Part shown: in pieces, positions 1 through 13,725 of the stretch | Position numbering within the stretch: the first letter of the stretch is position 1 | Layout of the letters: each line of letters opens with the position of its first letter | Origin: Verrucomicrobiota bacterium | GTDB lineage: Bacteria; Verrucomicrobiota; Verrucomicrobiia; Limisphaerales; PALSA-1396 | Direction: 5' to 3' | DNA length: 64,000 bases | Assembly (NCBI GenBank): GCA_016200005.1 | Contig: JACQFP010000062.1 | Coordinates: forward strand, 1-64,000 | The notes under the pieces: generated by a model | Told to the model about the DNA's origin: nothing | Databases searched by the model: none | The model's input: the letters and a program-made list of their open reading frames with translations, nothing else | Translations under genes and position numbers: made by a program

Positions 1-1
1 C

Positions 2-85
2 CCCGATGGAGACATTTACTACCTCCGCCACGCTCCAGACCCAGAAGCCAAACCCATCGTTCTGCTCCATTGCCCAGTGTTCTGA
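2..85 (+). CDS. 3' end of an upstream gene (partial)
   Basis: An open frame enters from the left edge and ends at a TGA at 83-85, giving about 27 residues that look protein-like (acidic start, then a hydrophobic tail ending PVF). Too little is visible to name a family. It is followed by about 135 bases without a gene before the kinase start. Confidence 0.3.
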   Translation, partial: PDGDIYYLRHAPDPEAKPIVLLHCPVF

Positions 86-220
86 ATCCATTCCAACTTT
101 GATCGCACACTCTTTTCCAACTTTGTTTGCTACACGACACAGAGTGAATTATCACTTGCGCTGAATTCGGGAAGAGCGGATAAATAGCACTCCTCGGACA
201 GACAAATCAGGAGCAACCAA

Positions 221-2638
221 GTGAAAGAACTCATCCGGATCAAAATAATTGCGGCCTTTGGGTTGGCGCTGGCGGTGTTGGTTTTTACCGGTGGTGTGAC
301 GTACCGGGCGACCATCCAGTTCGTTGCGGAAAGCCGGCAGGTGTCCCATGCACACGAAGTAAAGGGACAGCTTGAGGAGTTGATGTCCAGTATCAAGGAG
401 GTGGAATCCGCCACGCGCGGCTATTTGCTGACGGACTCGGAGTCATTCCTTGATCCGTATCGGCGCGCCATGGCCGCCGTGGTGCCGCAGATTCAGCGGT
501 TGCGTGCCCTGACCAACAATGATCACGACCCAGATCAACGTCGTCGCTTTGAGGTCCTTGGAGGCGCGATCATGGCAAAACTTACCCAGGCCAGACAATC
601 CATAGAGGTTCGTCGGACACAGGGTCTCGACGCCGCGCGACGTCTGGCTGAAACGGCAGCCGGCAACCAGCAAATGGAAAAGATCCGCCAGTTGGTTGAG
701 GAGATGAAAAAAGCTGAAGATCAATTGCTGCTTCGTCGCTCCCGGATTTCCGAAACCGGTGCCCAACACCTCAAGCAAAATGTCGCCGTGGTGGTCTCGG
801 TGGCCGTTCTGCTGCTTGCCTTGGCGGCTTTCTACATCGATCGCGACCTGGCGAGGCGCAAACAGGCGGAGACCGCGTTGCAACGTCAAAAGGATTTGTA
901 TGAAGCCCTGCTGAAGGCGCAGAGCAATCTCGGGGAAGGGGTGGGGTTGATCGAGGTCCAGACCCAGCGCCTGCTCCATGTCAACGATGCGCTTTGCAAT
1001 ATCTACGGTTTTACCCAGGCGGAACTGGCCGCGCTGCCCTCTTATTTCGATTTGGTCGCGCCGGAGGAAAGGGCCTTGCTGCGCGAACGGTTGAGTCAGC
1101 GGTTGAGCGGCCAGGGTGTGCCCAATCGGTACGAAACCATCGCCCTCCACAAAAACGGCGCCCGCATCCCGGTGGAAGTGGTGGTTAAAATGATTGAAGG
1201 TGAGGGCGACGCGCGCCTCATGGTCCTCACCCGCGACATTACCGAGCGCAAGCAAGCCGAGGCGGAGTTGCAAAAGGCGCATGTCGAATTGGAACTCCGG
1301 GTGCAGGCGCGAACCGCCGAACTGGCCCGCGCCAACGCGCTGTTGCAGCAGGAAATCGCCGAGCGCAAGGAGGCCGCCAAATCCCTCCGCCAAAGCGAGG
1401 AGCGCAAAGGCGCGATCTTGCAAGCGGCGCTTGATTGCATCATCACCATCGATCAGGCAGGAAAAATTGTGGAATGGAATCCCGCAGCAGAGCGAACCTT
1501 CGGCCACCCGCGCTCCGATGTCTTGGGCAAAGAAATGGCCGGGTTGATCATCCCCGAACCCATGCGCGAGCTGCACCGGCGGGGGTTGGCGCGGTATCTG
1601 ACAACCAACGTGGGACCCGTTTTGGGCAAGCGGATCGAATTGACCGCACTCCGCGCCGATGGGAGTGAATTCCCCGTGGAACTGACCATCTCGCGCATCG
1701 GCTCGGAGCCGCCGCCCAAGTTCACAGCGTTTTTGCGCGACATCTCTGACCGCAAACAGGCCGAAGAGGCGTTGCAACGCGCGCATGACGAGTTGGAAAC
1801 GCGCGTGGCGGAGCGCACCGTCTCCCTGCAACGGGAGGTCATCGTGCGGCGACGGGCGGAAGCGGCATTGGAAACGGCGGCCGCCAAACTGGAACGGAGC
1901 AATCGTGAGTTGCAGGATTTCGCCTCCGTGGCCTCGCACGATTTGCAGGAGCCGTTGCGCAAAATCATTTCCTATGGCGACCTGCTGAAGGAGCAAACCG
2001 CCGCGACCCTGACCGAAACGGACCGCGACTACCTCGCGCGTATGCAAAATGCGGCGAAGCGCATGCAGTTATTGATCAATGACCTCCTCACGTTCTCCCG
2101 CGTCACGACGCTGGCGCAATCGTTCGTGCCAGTGGATCTCGAAACCGTGGCGCGCGAAGTGGTGTCGGATTTGGAAATGCGCCTGCAGGAAACCGGCGGT
2201 CGCGTCGAGTTGGAAAAGCTGCCGACCATCGACGCGGACCCGATGCAGATGCGGCAGTTGTTGCAAAATCTCATTGGCAACGCGCTGAAGTTCCATCGCG
2301 ACGGCGAATCGCCGACGGTCAGAGTCCGCTCTGAACTCGTACCGGGGACCCAGCCGCCGTTCGCCGATCCCCGCCCGGTCATTGATCGCTGCCAGATTCT
2401 GGTGGAGGACAACGGAATTGGCTTTGACGAGAAATATCTGGATCGTATCTTTACGGTGTTCCAGCGGCTGCACGGGCGGGGCACCTACGAAGGCACTGGC
2501 ATGGGGTTGGCCATCTGCCGCAAAATCACCGAGCGCCACGGTGGCGAAATCACCGCCAAAAGCGTGCCGGGACAAGGCGCAACTTTTGTTGTGACACTGC
2601 CGGTCAAACAAGCTAGGGTCAAGACATCCAATGAATAA
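221..2638 (+). CDS. CHASE3-PAS-PAS hybrid-less sensor histidine kinase
   Basis: This is a membrane-bound sensor histidine kinase of 805 residues. A first membrane helix lies at about residues 8-28 and a second at about 185-205; the helical segment between them has the CHASE3 pattern (ESATRGYLLT). Two PAS domains follow at about 240-345 and 395-510, each followed by a coiled coil. The phospho-acceptor histidine is H573 in a SHDLQEPLR H-box, and the ATPase domain shows the N box (NLIGNALKF), DNGIGF and GTGMGL motifs. There is no attached receiver domain. The GTG start at 221 is chosen because AGGAG lies 7 bases upstream. The stop overlaps the start of the next gene, a response regulator, so the two are probably translationally coupled partners. 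The signal it senses cannot be read from the sequence. Confidence 0.93.
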   Translation: MKELIRIKIIAAFGLALAVLVFTGGVTYRATIQFVAESRQVSHAHEVKGQLEELMSSIKEVESATRGYLLTDSESFLDPYRRAMAAVVPQIQRLRALTNNDHDPDQRRRFEVLGGAIMAKLTQARQSIEVRRTQGLDAARRLAETAAGNQQMEKIRQLVEEMKKAEDQLLLRRSRISETGAQHLKQNVAVVVSVAVLLLALAAFYIDRDLARRKQAETALQRQKDLYEALLKAQSNLGEGVGLIEVQTQRLLHVNDALCNIYGFTQAELAALPSYFDLVAPEERALLRERLSQRLSGQGVPNRYETIALHKNGARIPVEVVVKMIEGEGDARLMVLTRDITERKQAEAELQKAHVELELRVQARTAELARANALLQQEIAERKEAAKSLRQSEERKGAILQAALDCIITIDQAGKIVEWNPAAERTFGHPRSDVLGKEMAGLIIPEPMRELHRRGLARYLTTNVGPVLGKRIELTALRADGSEFPVELTISRIGSEPPPKFTAFLRDISDRKQAEEALQRAHDELETRVAERTVSLQREVIVRRRAEAALETAAAKLERSNRELQDFASVASHDLQEPLRKIISYGDLLKEQTAATLTETDRDYLARMQNAAKRMQLLINDLLTFSRVTTLAQSFVPVDLETVAREVVSDLEMRLQETGGRVELEKLPTIDADPMQMRQLLQNLIGNALKFHRDGESPTVRVRSELVPGTQPPFADPRPVIDRCQILVEDNGIGFDEKYLDRIFTVFQRLHGRGTYEGTGMGLAICRKITERHGGEITAKSVPGQGATFVVTLPVKQARVKTSNE

Positions 2639-3059
2639 ACGCGCTCAACCACTGACCATCCTCATGGCGGATGATGACGAAGACGACCGGATTTTGACCC
2701 GCATTGTTTTGCAGAAGAGCCGCGTCGTTCACCGGTTTCTCACGGTTGAAGATGGCGAGGAACTGATGGACTACCTGTATCGGCGCGGCAAGTTTAGCGA
2801 CCCGGCCAGTTCCCCGCGGCCCGATTTGGTCCTGCTCGATCTGAACATGCCGCGGAAAAATGGTTGGGAAGCCTTGTGCGAGATCAAACTGGATCCGCGC
2901 TTCCGCGACATACCCATCGTGGTGTTGACCGTCTCGAAAGACTTTGAGGACATTTACCGCAGCAATAATCTGGGCGCGGACTCCTACCTTACCAAACCGA
3001 TTACGATGCAGTCGCTTGAAAGTTTGATGAATGAGCTTCGACCACTTGTGGCCACCTGA
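2631..3059 (+). CDS. Single-domain response regulator (Rcp1/CheY-like)
   Basis: A stand-alone receiver domain of 142 residues with no output domain. The acidic pocket is at residues 14-18 (DDDED), the phospho-acceptor is D70 in LLDLNMP, and the conserved lysine lies in a TKP motif near residue 122. The insertion after the second strand (LMDYLYRRGKF) is typical of the Rcp1-like regulators paired with phytochrome-type and PAS kinases. Its ATG overlaps the last codons of the kinase gene by 8 bases, which makes the upstream kinase the likely phospho-donor. About 200 bases without a gene follow before the next regulator. Confidence 0.93.
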   Translation: MNKRAQPLTILMADDDEDDRILTRIVLQKSRVVHRFLTVEDGEELMDYLYRRGKFSDPASSPRPDLVLLDLNMPRKNGWEALCEIKLDPRFRDIPIVVLTVSKDFEDIYRSNNLGADSYLTKPITMQSLESLMNELRPLVAT

Positions 3060-3265
3060 GGGCAGAATCGCCCAGCGGCGCGCCCGACGGCCATTTCAGA
3101 AGAGGTCGCAAAAAAAAGAGGATTAAACTGGAATTTCGTGCAAGAATTGGTTATGAATGTATTGGCTGTCCGTTGAACAGGAACTCGATTAATGAAGAAT
3201 TGTTTTGCTTTATACATTTCGAAACCGCGTGAACAGTCTTTCAGCCCCCCAGGCACAAACCTACC

Positions 3266-3727
3266 ATGCTCAGGCGCCAGAAATCTATCGCTATTCTGAT
3301 GGCGGATGACGATCCGGATGACCGTCTGCTGACCCTGCATGCTTTTCAGAGAAGCCGGTTGCGGGGTGAATTGCGCTTCGTCGAAGATGGCGAAGACTTG
3401 ATGGATTATCTGAAACGGCGGGGCAAATATCTCAGCCCGGCAACTTCGCCGCGCCCCGATCTGATCCTGTTGGATTTGAACATGCCGCGCAAGCAGGGCC
3501 ATGAGGCGCTGCACGAAATCAAGGCGGACCCGCGGTTGCGGCAGATCCCCGTGGTCGTCCTGACCACTTCGCGGGCGCAGGAGGACATTTTTCGCACCTA
3601 TGATTTGGGCGCCAACTCGTTTATTTCCAAACCGGCGACGTTTGAAGGGATGCTGGGCATGGTCAGGAACCTGGCCGACTATTGGTTCAAACTCGTGGAG
3701 CTTTTGCCCGAACGGAGCGGATTATGA
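3266..3727 (+). CDS. Single-domain response regulator (Rcp1-like paralogue)
   Basis: A second stand-alone receiver of 153 residues, clearly a paralogue of the regulator at 2631-3059: same DDD acidic pocket at 14-16, same LMDYL..RRGKY insertion, D70 in LLDLNMP and a SKP lysine motif near residue 122. The pair probably arose by local duplication. It may compete for, or share, phosphate from the upstream kinase. Its TGA overlaps the ATG of the following regulator in an ATGA arrangement, so those two genes are coupled. Confidence 0.92.
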   Translation: MLRRQKSIAILMADDDPDDRLLTLHAFQRSRLRGELRFVEDGEDLMDYLKRRGKYLSPATSPRPDLILLDLNMPRKQGHEALHEIKADPRLRQIPVVVLTTSRAQEDIFRTYDLGANSFISKPATFEGMLGMVRNLADYWFKLVELLPERSGL

Positions 3728-4437
3728 GTTCAACCATCGATCCACGCATCTTCAAAGTCCTCTTGGTCGAGGATGACGAGGATGATTATCTGCTCACGCG
3801 CGGTTTGCTCTCCCGCGCCATTTACGGTTCGTTCGATTTGGAATGGGCCGCCACGTTTGAAGATGGATTGAAAAAAATGGCCGAACACCGGCACGATGTT
3901 TATCTGATCGATTACCGTTTGGGCGCGCACAACGGGATCGAACTCATGAAGCTGGCAGGGTCAAATGGTTGCCGCGCGCCGCTGATCCTCGTCGCCGGAC
4001 AGGGCGACCACCAATTGTACATCGAAGCCATGGAATCCGGCGCCGCGGATTATATGGTCAAAGGCGAAATCAACGCGCCTCTGCTGGAACGTTCCATCCG
4101 TTACGCCATCGCCCGCAAACAGGCGGCCGAAGAGCAGGAGCGCTTGATTGCCGAACTCAAGGAGGCGCTGGCGCAAATCAAGACCATCAGCGGTTTAATC
4201 CCCATCTGCGCCGGTTGCAAAAAAATTCGCGATGACGAAGGTTTCTGGCAACAATTGGAAAGCTACATCAGCCGGCATTCCGACGCAGTCTTTTCGCACG
4301 GTTTATGTCCTGAATGTGTCAAGCGGCTCTACCCTGATTTTGTGGAAACCGGCACCAACGCCCCACCGCCCGGCTCCGCCAACGACGTCGATGGGCCGTT
4401 GGAATCTGCCAAAGCCAGCAAGCAGAAGAAAGCGTGA
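3724..4437 (+). CDS. Response regulator with C-terminal cysteine-rich module
   Basis: A receiver domain (residues 1-130; phospho-acceptor D63 in YLIDYRLG, lysine in MVKGE) is joined by a coiled coil (about 130-160) to a short module reading PICAGCKKIRDD, then FWQQLESYI and HGLCPEC..LYP. This CxxC...CxxC module recurs at the end of many bacterial receivers and PAS/GAF proteins and looks metal-binding, though its role is not established. A longer reading frame opens at 3682, but the ATG at 3724 is preferred: it overlaps the preceding TGA (ATGA) and begins right at the receiver fold. It is the last gene of the kinase/regulator cluster. Confidence 0.88.
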   Translation: MSSTIDPRIFKVLLVEDDEDDYLLTRGLLSRAIYGSFDLEWAATFEDGLKKMAEHRHDVYLIDYRLGAHNGIELMKLAGSNGCRAPLILVAGQGDHQLYIEAMESGAADYMVKGEINAPLLERSIRYAIARKQAAEEQERLIAELKEALAQIKTISGLIPICAGCKKIRDDEGFWQQLESYISRHSDAVFSHGLCPECVKRLYPDFVETGTNAPPPGSANDVDGPLESAKASKQKKA

Positions 4438-4587
4438 GCCGTCGCGGCATTTCGCTTTTTTCGGTGGCACCCCGGTTGGACTGAAGGAAATCTGTTTCGC
4501 CGCGCCACGCCCGTCTCACACCGAAGCTTGCCCGGGGCGATTGGAATCAAGCTTGGCAGCCACGGGCTTTTTTTCTACCGTGCCGGC

Positions 4588-5121
4588 GTGATTGTCTTCC
4601 TTCGATTTGTCGGAGTGGTGAACGCCGGGGTCTGGCTGGGCGCCGCTCTCTTTCTCACCTTGGGAGCGGGTCCGGCATTTTTCTCGCCGGAGATGAAATC
4701 GTTGCTTGGGCCGCGCGCGTTTCCGGTCTATTCGGGTGCCGTGGCACAAATCGTCATCGAGCGCTATTTCGTTCTGCAATACTGGTGCGCCATCATCGCG
4801 CTGGCGCATCTGATCGCGGAGGGGTTGTACACAGGAAAAGCGCTGGAAAAATTCACCCTCACCCTCTTGCTGGGGCTTTTTTCCTTGAGTCTGATCGGAG
4901 GCTACTGGCTGCAACCGAAATTGAAACGACTTCATGCCACAAAATATCAGGCCGCCACACCGGAATTGCGCGACCAGGCCGCCCGCTCGTTTCGCGGCTG
5001 GCACGGCCTGGCCCGGGTGGCAGACGTGGTCATGATGGGCGGCTTGTTGGTCTATCTTTGGCGGAGCCTTAATCGTCCTGATGCCCCGCGCTTTGTCAGC
5101 ACGGAAAAGTTCCGTAGTTGA
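4588..5121 (+). CDS. Integral membrane protein, DUF4149-like
   Basis: A 177-residue membrane protein with about four hydrophobic helices (residues 3-25, 55-80, 88-108 and near 150-165). The first helix begins with arginine and runs into GVWLGAALF, and conserved basic and histidine residues sit between helices, as in the DUF4149/TMEM205-like family; that assignment is by eye. An ATG at 4528 would add 20 residues upstream, but they are unlike the family, so the GTG at 4588 is preferred. No strong ribosome binding site supports either start. Function is unknown. It follows the regulator cluster by 150 bases and is not obviously part of that operon. Confidence 0.7.
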   Translation: MIVFLRFVGVVNAGVWLGAALFLTLGAGPAFFSPEMKSLLGPRAFPVYSGAVAQIVIERYFVLQYWCAIIALAHLIAEGLYTGKALEKFTLTLLLGLFSLSLIGGYWLQPKLKRLHATKYQAATPELRDQAARSFRGWHGLARVADVVMMGGLLVYLWRSLNRPDAPRFVSTEKFRS

Positions 5122-5142
5122 CAAACCGGAAAGATTGTCAAC
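5117..5142. promoter_or_regulatory. Inverted repeat upstream of the PUR-family gene
   Basis: GTTGACA (5117-5123) and TGTCAAC (5136-5142) form a perfect 7-base inverted repeat with a 12-base spacer, just after the stop of the membrane-protein gene and about 55 bases before the next start. The left arm contains a consensus-like TTGACA. No good -10 lies at the right distance, so it may be an operator rather than a promoter. The regulator is unknown. Confidence 0.35.
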
Positions 5143-5198
5143 ATTTTGGGATAGAGTTTTCGGTGGCGGTTGCCGGGCATTAACGGGAAAGGATAAAC

Positions 5199-5489
5199 AT
5201 GTTTTCAAACGACCGGTCATCGCCTCGCGGTTATCATTCTCACGGGGAGTTGTCTCCCAAACCCCCGATGAACGAGGAAACCTTGAAGGCGGCGAAAATC
5301 CAGATCGAACGCAAAACCTTTATCTTGTCGCTCAAGGAGAATCTGCGTGGTCGTTTCCTGCGCATCACGGAAGACGTCGGCGGCCGGCGCGACACGATCA
5401 TCGTTCCCGCGCCTGGTCTTGATGAGTTCAAAAAGTTGCTGGATGAAATGGTCAAGGCGGCGGCGGAGACTCCCCCCAAAACCGGCTGA
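5199..5489 (+). CDS. PUR-family (PurA-like/DUF3276) DNA/RNA-binding protein
   Basis: A 96-residue protein whose central part (residues 38-85) carries the single PUR repeat seen in bacterial PUR-alpha-like proteins: ERKTFILSLKENLRGRFLRI, then the RDTIIVPAPGL segment and a final helix (EFKKLLDEM). These proteins fold as a whirly-type beta sheet and bind single-stranded nucleic acid as dimers; a regulatory role here is an inference. The first 25 residues look disordered. AAAGGA lies just upstream of the ATG at 5199. The gene stands alone, facing the minus-strand rsfS gene. Confidence 0.85.
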   Translation: MFSNDRSSPRGYHSHGELSPKPPMNEETLKAAKIQIERKTFILSLKENLRGRFLRITEDVGGRRDTIIVPAPGLDEFKKLLDEMVKAAAETPPKTG

Positions 5490-5539
5490 TTTTCCCTGGG
5501 CGCGTTCGCGCCGCGGCGGCCCGCTTCTGCGGCTGCAGT

Positions 5540-5905
5540 TCAGGTTTTGGTTTGAACTTTCTTCCTCGGCTTCACTCGCGGAGCGTCGCCCCACAAACTT
5601 TCCAGATCGTAATGTTCCCGCACGTCCGTCCGCATGATGTGGACGATGACATCAAAATAATCCAGCACCTGCCACGCGGCGTGCAGCGTGCCATCCACCG
5701 CGCGCGGTCGCAAATGATGCTCTTCCCGCAGCTTGTCGGTCACTTCATTCACAATGGCACGCAGATGCGGTTCGCTGGTGCCGGAGGCGATGACAAAAAA
5801 ATCCGTGATCGATGAAATCTTACGCACGTCTAGGATGACAATGTTCTCCGCCTTCTTGTTGTCGGCCAGTTCCCGACACAACAACGCCAGTTTTCGTGAA
5901 TCCAT
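5540..5905 (-). CDS. rsfS: Ribosomal silencing factor RsfS
   Basis: RsfS (Iojap/YbeB family) binds ribosomal protein L14 and prevents joining of the ribosomal subunits when growth slows. The 121-residue product begins MDSRKLALLC and shows the family pattern: KKAENIVILDV, the SSITDFFVIASG signature, and the C-terminal DYFDVIVHIM and YDLESLWGDA segments. The frame is open to a TTG at 5935 that overlaps the nadD stop, but the ATG at 5905 matches the usual family start. It lies directly downstream of nadD, the common nadD-rsfS order, and is probably translated from the same message. Confidence 0.92.
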   Translation of the reverse strand: MDSRKLALLCRELADNKKAENIVILDVRKISSITDFFVIASGTSEPHLRAIVNEVTDKLREEHHLRPRAVDGTLHAAWQVLDYFDVIVHIMRTDVREHYDLESLWGDAPRVKPRKKVQTKT

Positions 5906-5931
5906 TGCGTGTGAAATTGCCCCAGTCTTGC

Positions 5932-6504
5932 TCAAAGATAAAGTCGATTATTGTGAATGGCCTCCGCCACTGTGGGCGGCACCAGCCAATCAATCGGCAA
6001 ACGGCCTTTCACCCTCGCCCGGATTTGTGAAGAAGAAACACCTAGCGGGAAACCAATTAGCGTCCGTCCGCGAAACGGCGCCGGCAGCGGCGCCGATTTC
6101 TCCCCCGGACGGGGAATCACGACAAACTCGACGAGCTTTGCCAGTTCACCGGCTTCACGCCACTTCGGCAATTGCGCGATGTGATCGGCGCCAATCAGAT
6201 AAAAAAGTTTCGCCTGCGGAAATCGCCGGGTGTAGTCGCGCACCGTGTCGATGCTGTAGGAGACGCCGCCGCGGGTGATTTCCTGGTCGTCGATTTCACA
6301 AAACATTTGTCCAGCCAATGCAAGTCGCAGAAGACGCAATCGAAGTGGTGCCGGCGTTGGTTCGATCGCCGGCTTGAACGGCGATTGCGCCGCCGGAATG
6401 AAGTACAGTCGCGTCAACTCCAGTTCCTCCCGTGCCGCCTGCGCCACCAGCAGATGGCCGAGATGAACCGGATCAAATGAACCGCCGAATAAACCGAGTT
6501 TCAT
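5932..6504 (-). CDS. nadD: Nicotinate-nucleotide adenylyltransferase
   Basis: NadD joins nicotinate mononucleotide to ATP to make deamido-NAD, the penultimate step of NAD synthesis. The 190-residue protein has the nucleotidyltransferase start GLFGGSFDPVHLGHL (residues 4-18) with the HxGH-type site, and the late ISSSQIR-type motif (here VSSSQIRARV) that binds the ATP phosphates. Length is normal for the family. It is upstream of rsfS on the same strand, with ends overlapping or nearly so. Confidence 0.93.
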   Translation of the reverse strand: MKLGLFGGSFDPVHLGHLLVAQAAREELELTRLYFIPAAQSPFKPAIEPTPAPLRLRLLRLALAGQMFCEIDDQEITRGGVSYSIDTVRDYTRRFPQAKLFYLIGADHIAQLPKWREAGELAKLVEFVVIPRPGEKSAPLPAPFRGRTLIGFPLGVSSSQIRARVKGRLPIDWLVPPTVAEAIHNNRLYL

Positions 6505-6552
6505 TTAACGTAGCCGCGTTCCAGAGATCGCGGGAAATTCTTTGCCGCAAAG

Positions 6553-9000
<2,448 letters not shown>

Positions 9001-9102
9001 CTGCTGATTCTCGTCTTTGCTTTGTTCCCGGTCATGAATTGCGCACAGCTTACGGGTTTGAGTGGTCGGGATTCAATCTCCAAGATGGATGGGCAGAGCC
9101 AA

Positions 9103-11715
<2,613 letters not shown>

Positions 11716-11851
11716 ATGCCACCGGGATCGTAGCAAAAGCTTCAAACGCAAGTAACAATTTAATTGGCCTGTGCTTGGATGTTGGACGGGCCTTCGAAAT
11801 TTCTTGTCGCCACGTTTCCGCACAGCATAATCCTCGTCTGAGAAGCAGGCG

Positions 11852-11926
<75 letters not shown>

Positions 11927-12103
11927 GCTCCAGATGCATGTGCATCAAGGAATTAGAAAGAGAGACGGGGCCAACCTCCAGTAAAAGCTCCAGTAGTTTT
12001 ACTATCAGGTCACAATCCTCGCAGAATCCTGCGAGCATCCGGCCAGTATCTCCTAACGCAGCTTCCCCGACCGTCGGTATCCTCAGAAACCATGAGGATA
12101 ATT

Positions 12104-12754
12104 ATGAAACTGCGTTACCGTTTGTTCCAACGAAACAACGGAATATTCTTCATCGAGGACCGGGTCACCAGGAAGCAGGAAAGCCTTCGAACGAAGCTCA
12201 AAGAGGCCGCGCGACGGATTTTCAACGCCCGCAACGAGGCGCATCAACAACCGGCGATCAATCTTCAAATTGCGCGAGCATACTTGATGGTGAGCGACCC
12301 CCACGCTGCAACGAGAACCTGGCAGCACGTCATGACTGAAATGGCGAAAACAAAGAAAGGCGCTACGCGAGCCCGCTGGGAGCGGGCCATGAGAGAAAAG
12401 CCCTTCGATTTTATCCGTGATACAAAACTTATCGAAACACAGTCGGAACATTTTTTGCGGATTCTCTCCATTGGCACGATCAGCACGAACGTCTTTCTAC
12501 GACGCCTTCACAACTTTGCCTTCGGCATGGATTGGATTGTGAAGGCGATCATTCCGAAGACGCAGTGGCCGAAGATCGATATTAGAGAGAAGCGAGGCGT
12601 CACTTTGCAGGAGCATCGGAGAATCCTCGCCGGCGAACGCAATGCAGAGTGGCGGGCCTATTACAACGTGCTTTGGCACGTGGGCGGCTCCCAGTCCGAC
12701 ATTGCGAATCTTTGCGCGGAAGATGTGAATTGGGATGACAACGTAATCAGCTAA
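12104..12754 (+). pseudogene. Tyrosine recombinase (integrase), 3'-truncated
   Basis: The 216 residues match the N-terminal part of a phage-type integrase: an arm-binding start (MKLRYRLFQRNNG), the helical core-binding domain (about 60-150) and the first part of the catalytic domain, where GGSQSDIANLCAEDV replaces the usual G-x-R-x-x-E region. The frame stops right after NVIS, so the HxxR box and the nucleophilic tyrosine are missing, and nothing like them follows. ATG 12104 is preferred over 12092 because GAGGA lies 5-6 bases before it. Its place 178 bases after tRNA-Thr fits an element integrated in that tRNA. The gene is probably inactive; removal of its 3' half suggests a later deletion or nested insertion near 12750. 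Confidence 0.75.
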
Positions 12755-12913
12755 CGCTCGCCGATTTGCTCCAACTCGGATTCAACTGATGACCCAAGAT
12801 AGGAAGGAAATGGAAAGGTTTCAAACACGTCTGATGGCGTGTAGCGAAGGTCGCTCTTCATTGTGGACGCATACTGCTCATGGCACCGGCGACCCAACGA
12901 GTGGAGGAGGGTT

Positions 12914-13531
12914 TCATGGCGTCGAGTCGGTGAATTGCTCGAAGCGGTGCTCCCAGATTTTCATGAGCGGCTGCCAGTCATTCTGGTCACCGGCGTGCAG
13001 GGCAGCAAAGTAGGTTTTCGCCCCGCCAGCATCGGTGGGAACAAGGTCCACGGGCGGCAATTCCAAGCGGCGCAGCAGTTCGCGGAGGAAAAGCCGGGTG
13101 ACCCGGCCGTTGAAATCGTTGAACGGATGAATGGAAAGCAGGCGGCCCTCGGCGAAGGCGAGCGTTTCCAACAGCAGTTCATCCATGTGACCGGAAGTGT
13201 TTTGCAAGCGGACAAGGAGGTCTTCACCGTAGTCGCGCATCAATGGGGCGACTTTGTAAGGCGGTGGCGGATGATGTTCGCCCACGCGCACCTCGGCATC
13301 ACGCCAGCGTCCCGCCCAGTTGGGAACGAGGTCGCCGCAGATTTTAAAATGAAACTGAAGGATGAGTTCGCCCGCGAGCGGGTGCTTCGAGAAATCGCCG
13401 GAGGCAAGGGCACGTTCCACGGCCAGCACGCGCTCGGCAAGGAGCGGTGCGAGTTGGGAATAGCTCAGGAGACCCCGAGTGGTTTCAATGAAACGGGTAG
13501 CGCCGCCTGGTGGTGTAGTTTCTCCAGCCAT
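12914..13531 (-). CDS. Fic-domain protein (putative AMPylating toxin)
   Basis: Fic enzymes transfer AMP or related groups to hydroxyl side chains of target proteins. The 205-residue protein carries the core motif at residues 135-143, HPFNDFNGR, with the catalytic histidine H135 and the phosphate-binding N-G-R. The usual HPFxxGNGR has glycine where this one has phenylalanine, which may alter activity. No inhibitory helix motif of the form [S/T]xxxE[G/N] is evident inside the protein. The start overlaps by 67 bases a small upstream gene on the same strand whose product could supply the inhibitor. It lies between the truncated integrase and the SNF2 remnant, as is common for toxin modules in defence islands. 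Confidence 0.8.
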   Translation of the reverse strand: MAGETTPPGGATRFIETTRGLLSYSQLAPLLAERVLAVERALASGDFSKHPLAGELILQFHFKICGDLVPNWAGRWRDAEVRVGEHHPPPPYKVAPLMRDYGEDLLVRLQNTSGHMDELLLETLAFAEGRLLSIHPFNDFNGRVTRLFLRELLRRLELPPVDLVPTDAGGAKTYFAALHAGDQNDWQPLMKIWEHRFEQFTDSTP

Positions 13532-13662
13532 GACAGGTCAACCGCCTCCCTTTCGAAGGCCATGGACAGAGCGACCTGGCGGGGAATTCTCCTCCAGTAA
13601 ATCTCCTGCCGGGACTCGGGTTTGAGTCCGCGCCAGCGCTGGATGTTGTCGGTCCATTTCAT
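13465..13662 (-). CDS. Small protein overlapping fic, candidate antitoxin
   Basis: A 65-residue basic protein (MKWTDNIQRW...) encoded just upstream of the Fic gene and overlapping its start by 67 bases in another frame. Residues 33-38, SMAFER, resemble the [S/T]xxxE[G/N] inhibitory helix of Fic antitoxins such as VbhA, except that arginine replaces glycine or asparagine. A longer frame starts at 13698, but the internal ATG looks better. It could also be the displaced N-terminus of the Fic protein after a frameshift; the two readings cannot be separated by eye. Confidence 0.45.
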   Translation of the reverse strand: MKWTDNIQRWRGLKPESRQEIYWRRIPRQVALSMAFEREAVDLSWLEKLHHQAALPVSLKPLGVS

Positions 13663-13725
13663 GTGCAGCCAATATAGCCGAAGCGAGACCGGGAGCAAAG
13701 CGGCAAATGGAGAGGCGGTAAGTTG

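Noticed and set aside
443-2047. A long minus-strand frame (534 codons) opposite the kinase gene
   Set aside because: It lies wholly antisense to a gene with complete domain structure, and its residues are low-complexity histidine- and glutamine-rich, typical of a shadow of GC-rich coding DNA.
4530-4580. Possible terminator before the DUF4149-like gene
   Set aside because: Only a 4-base stem (AGCC/GGCT) precedes the T-run, too weak to claim.
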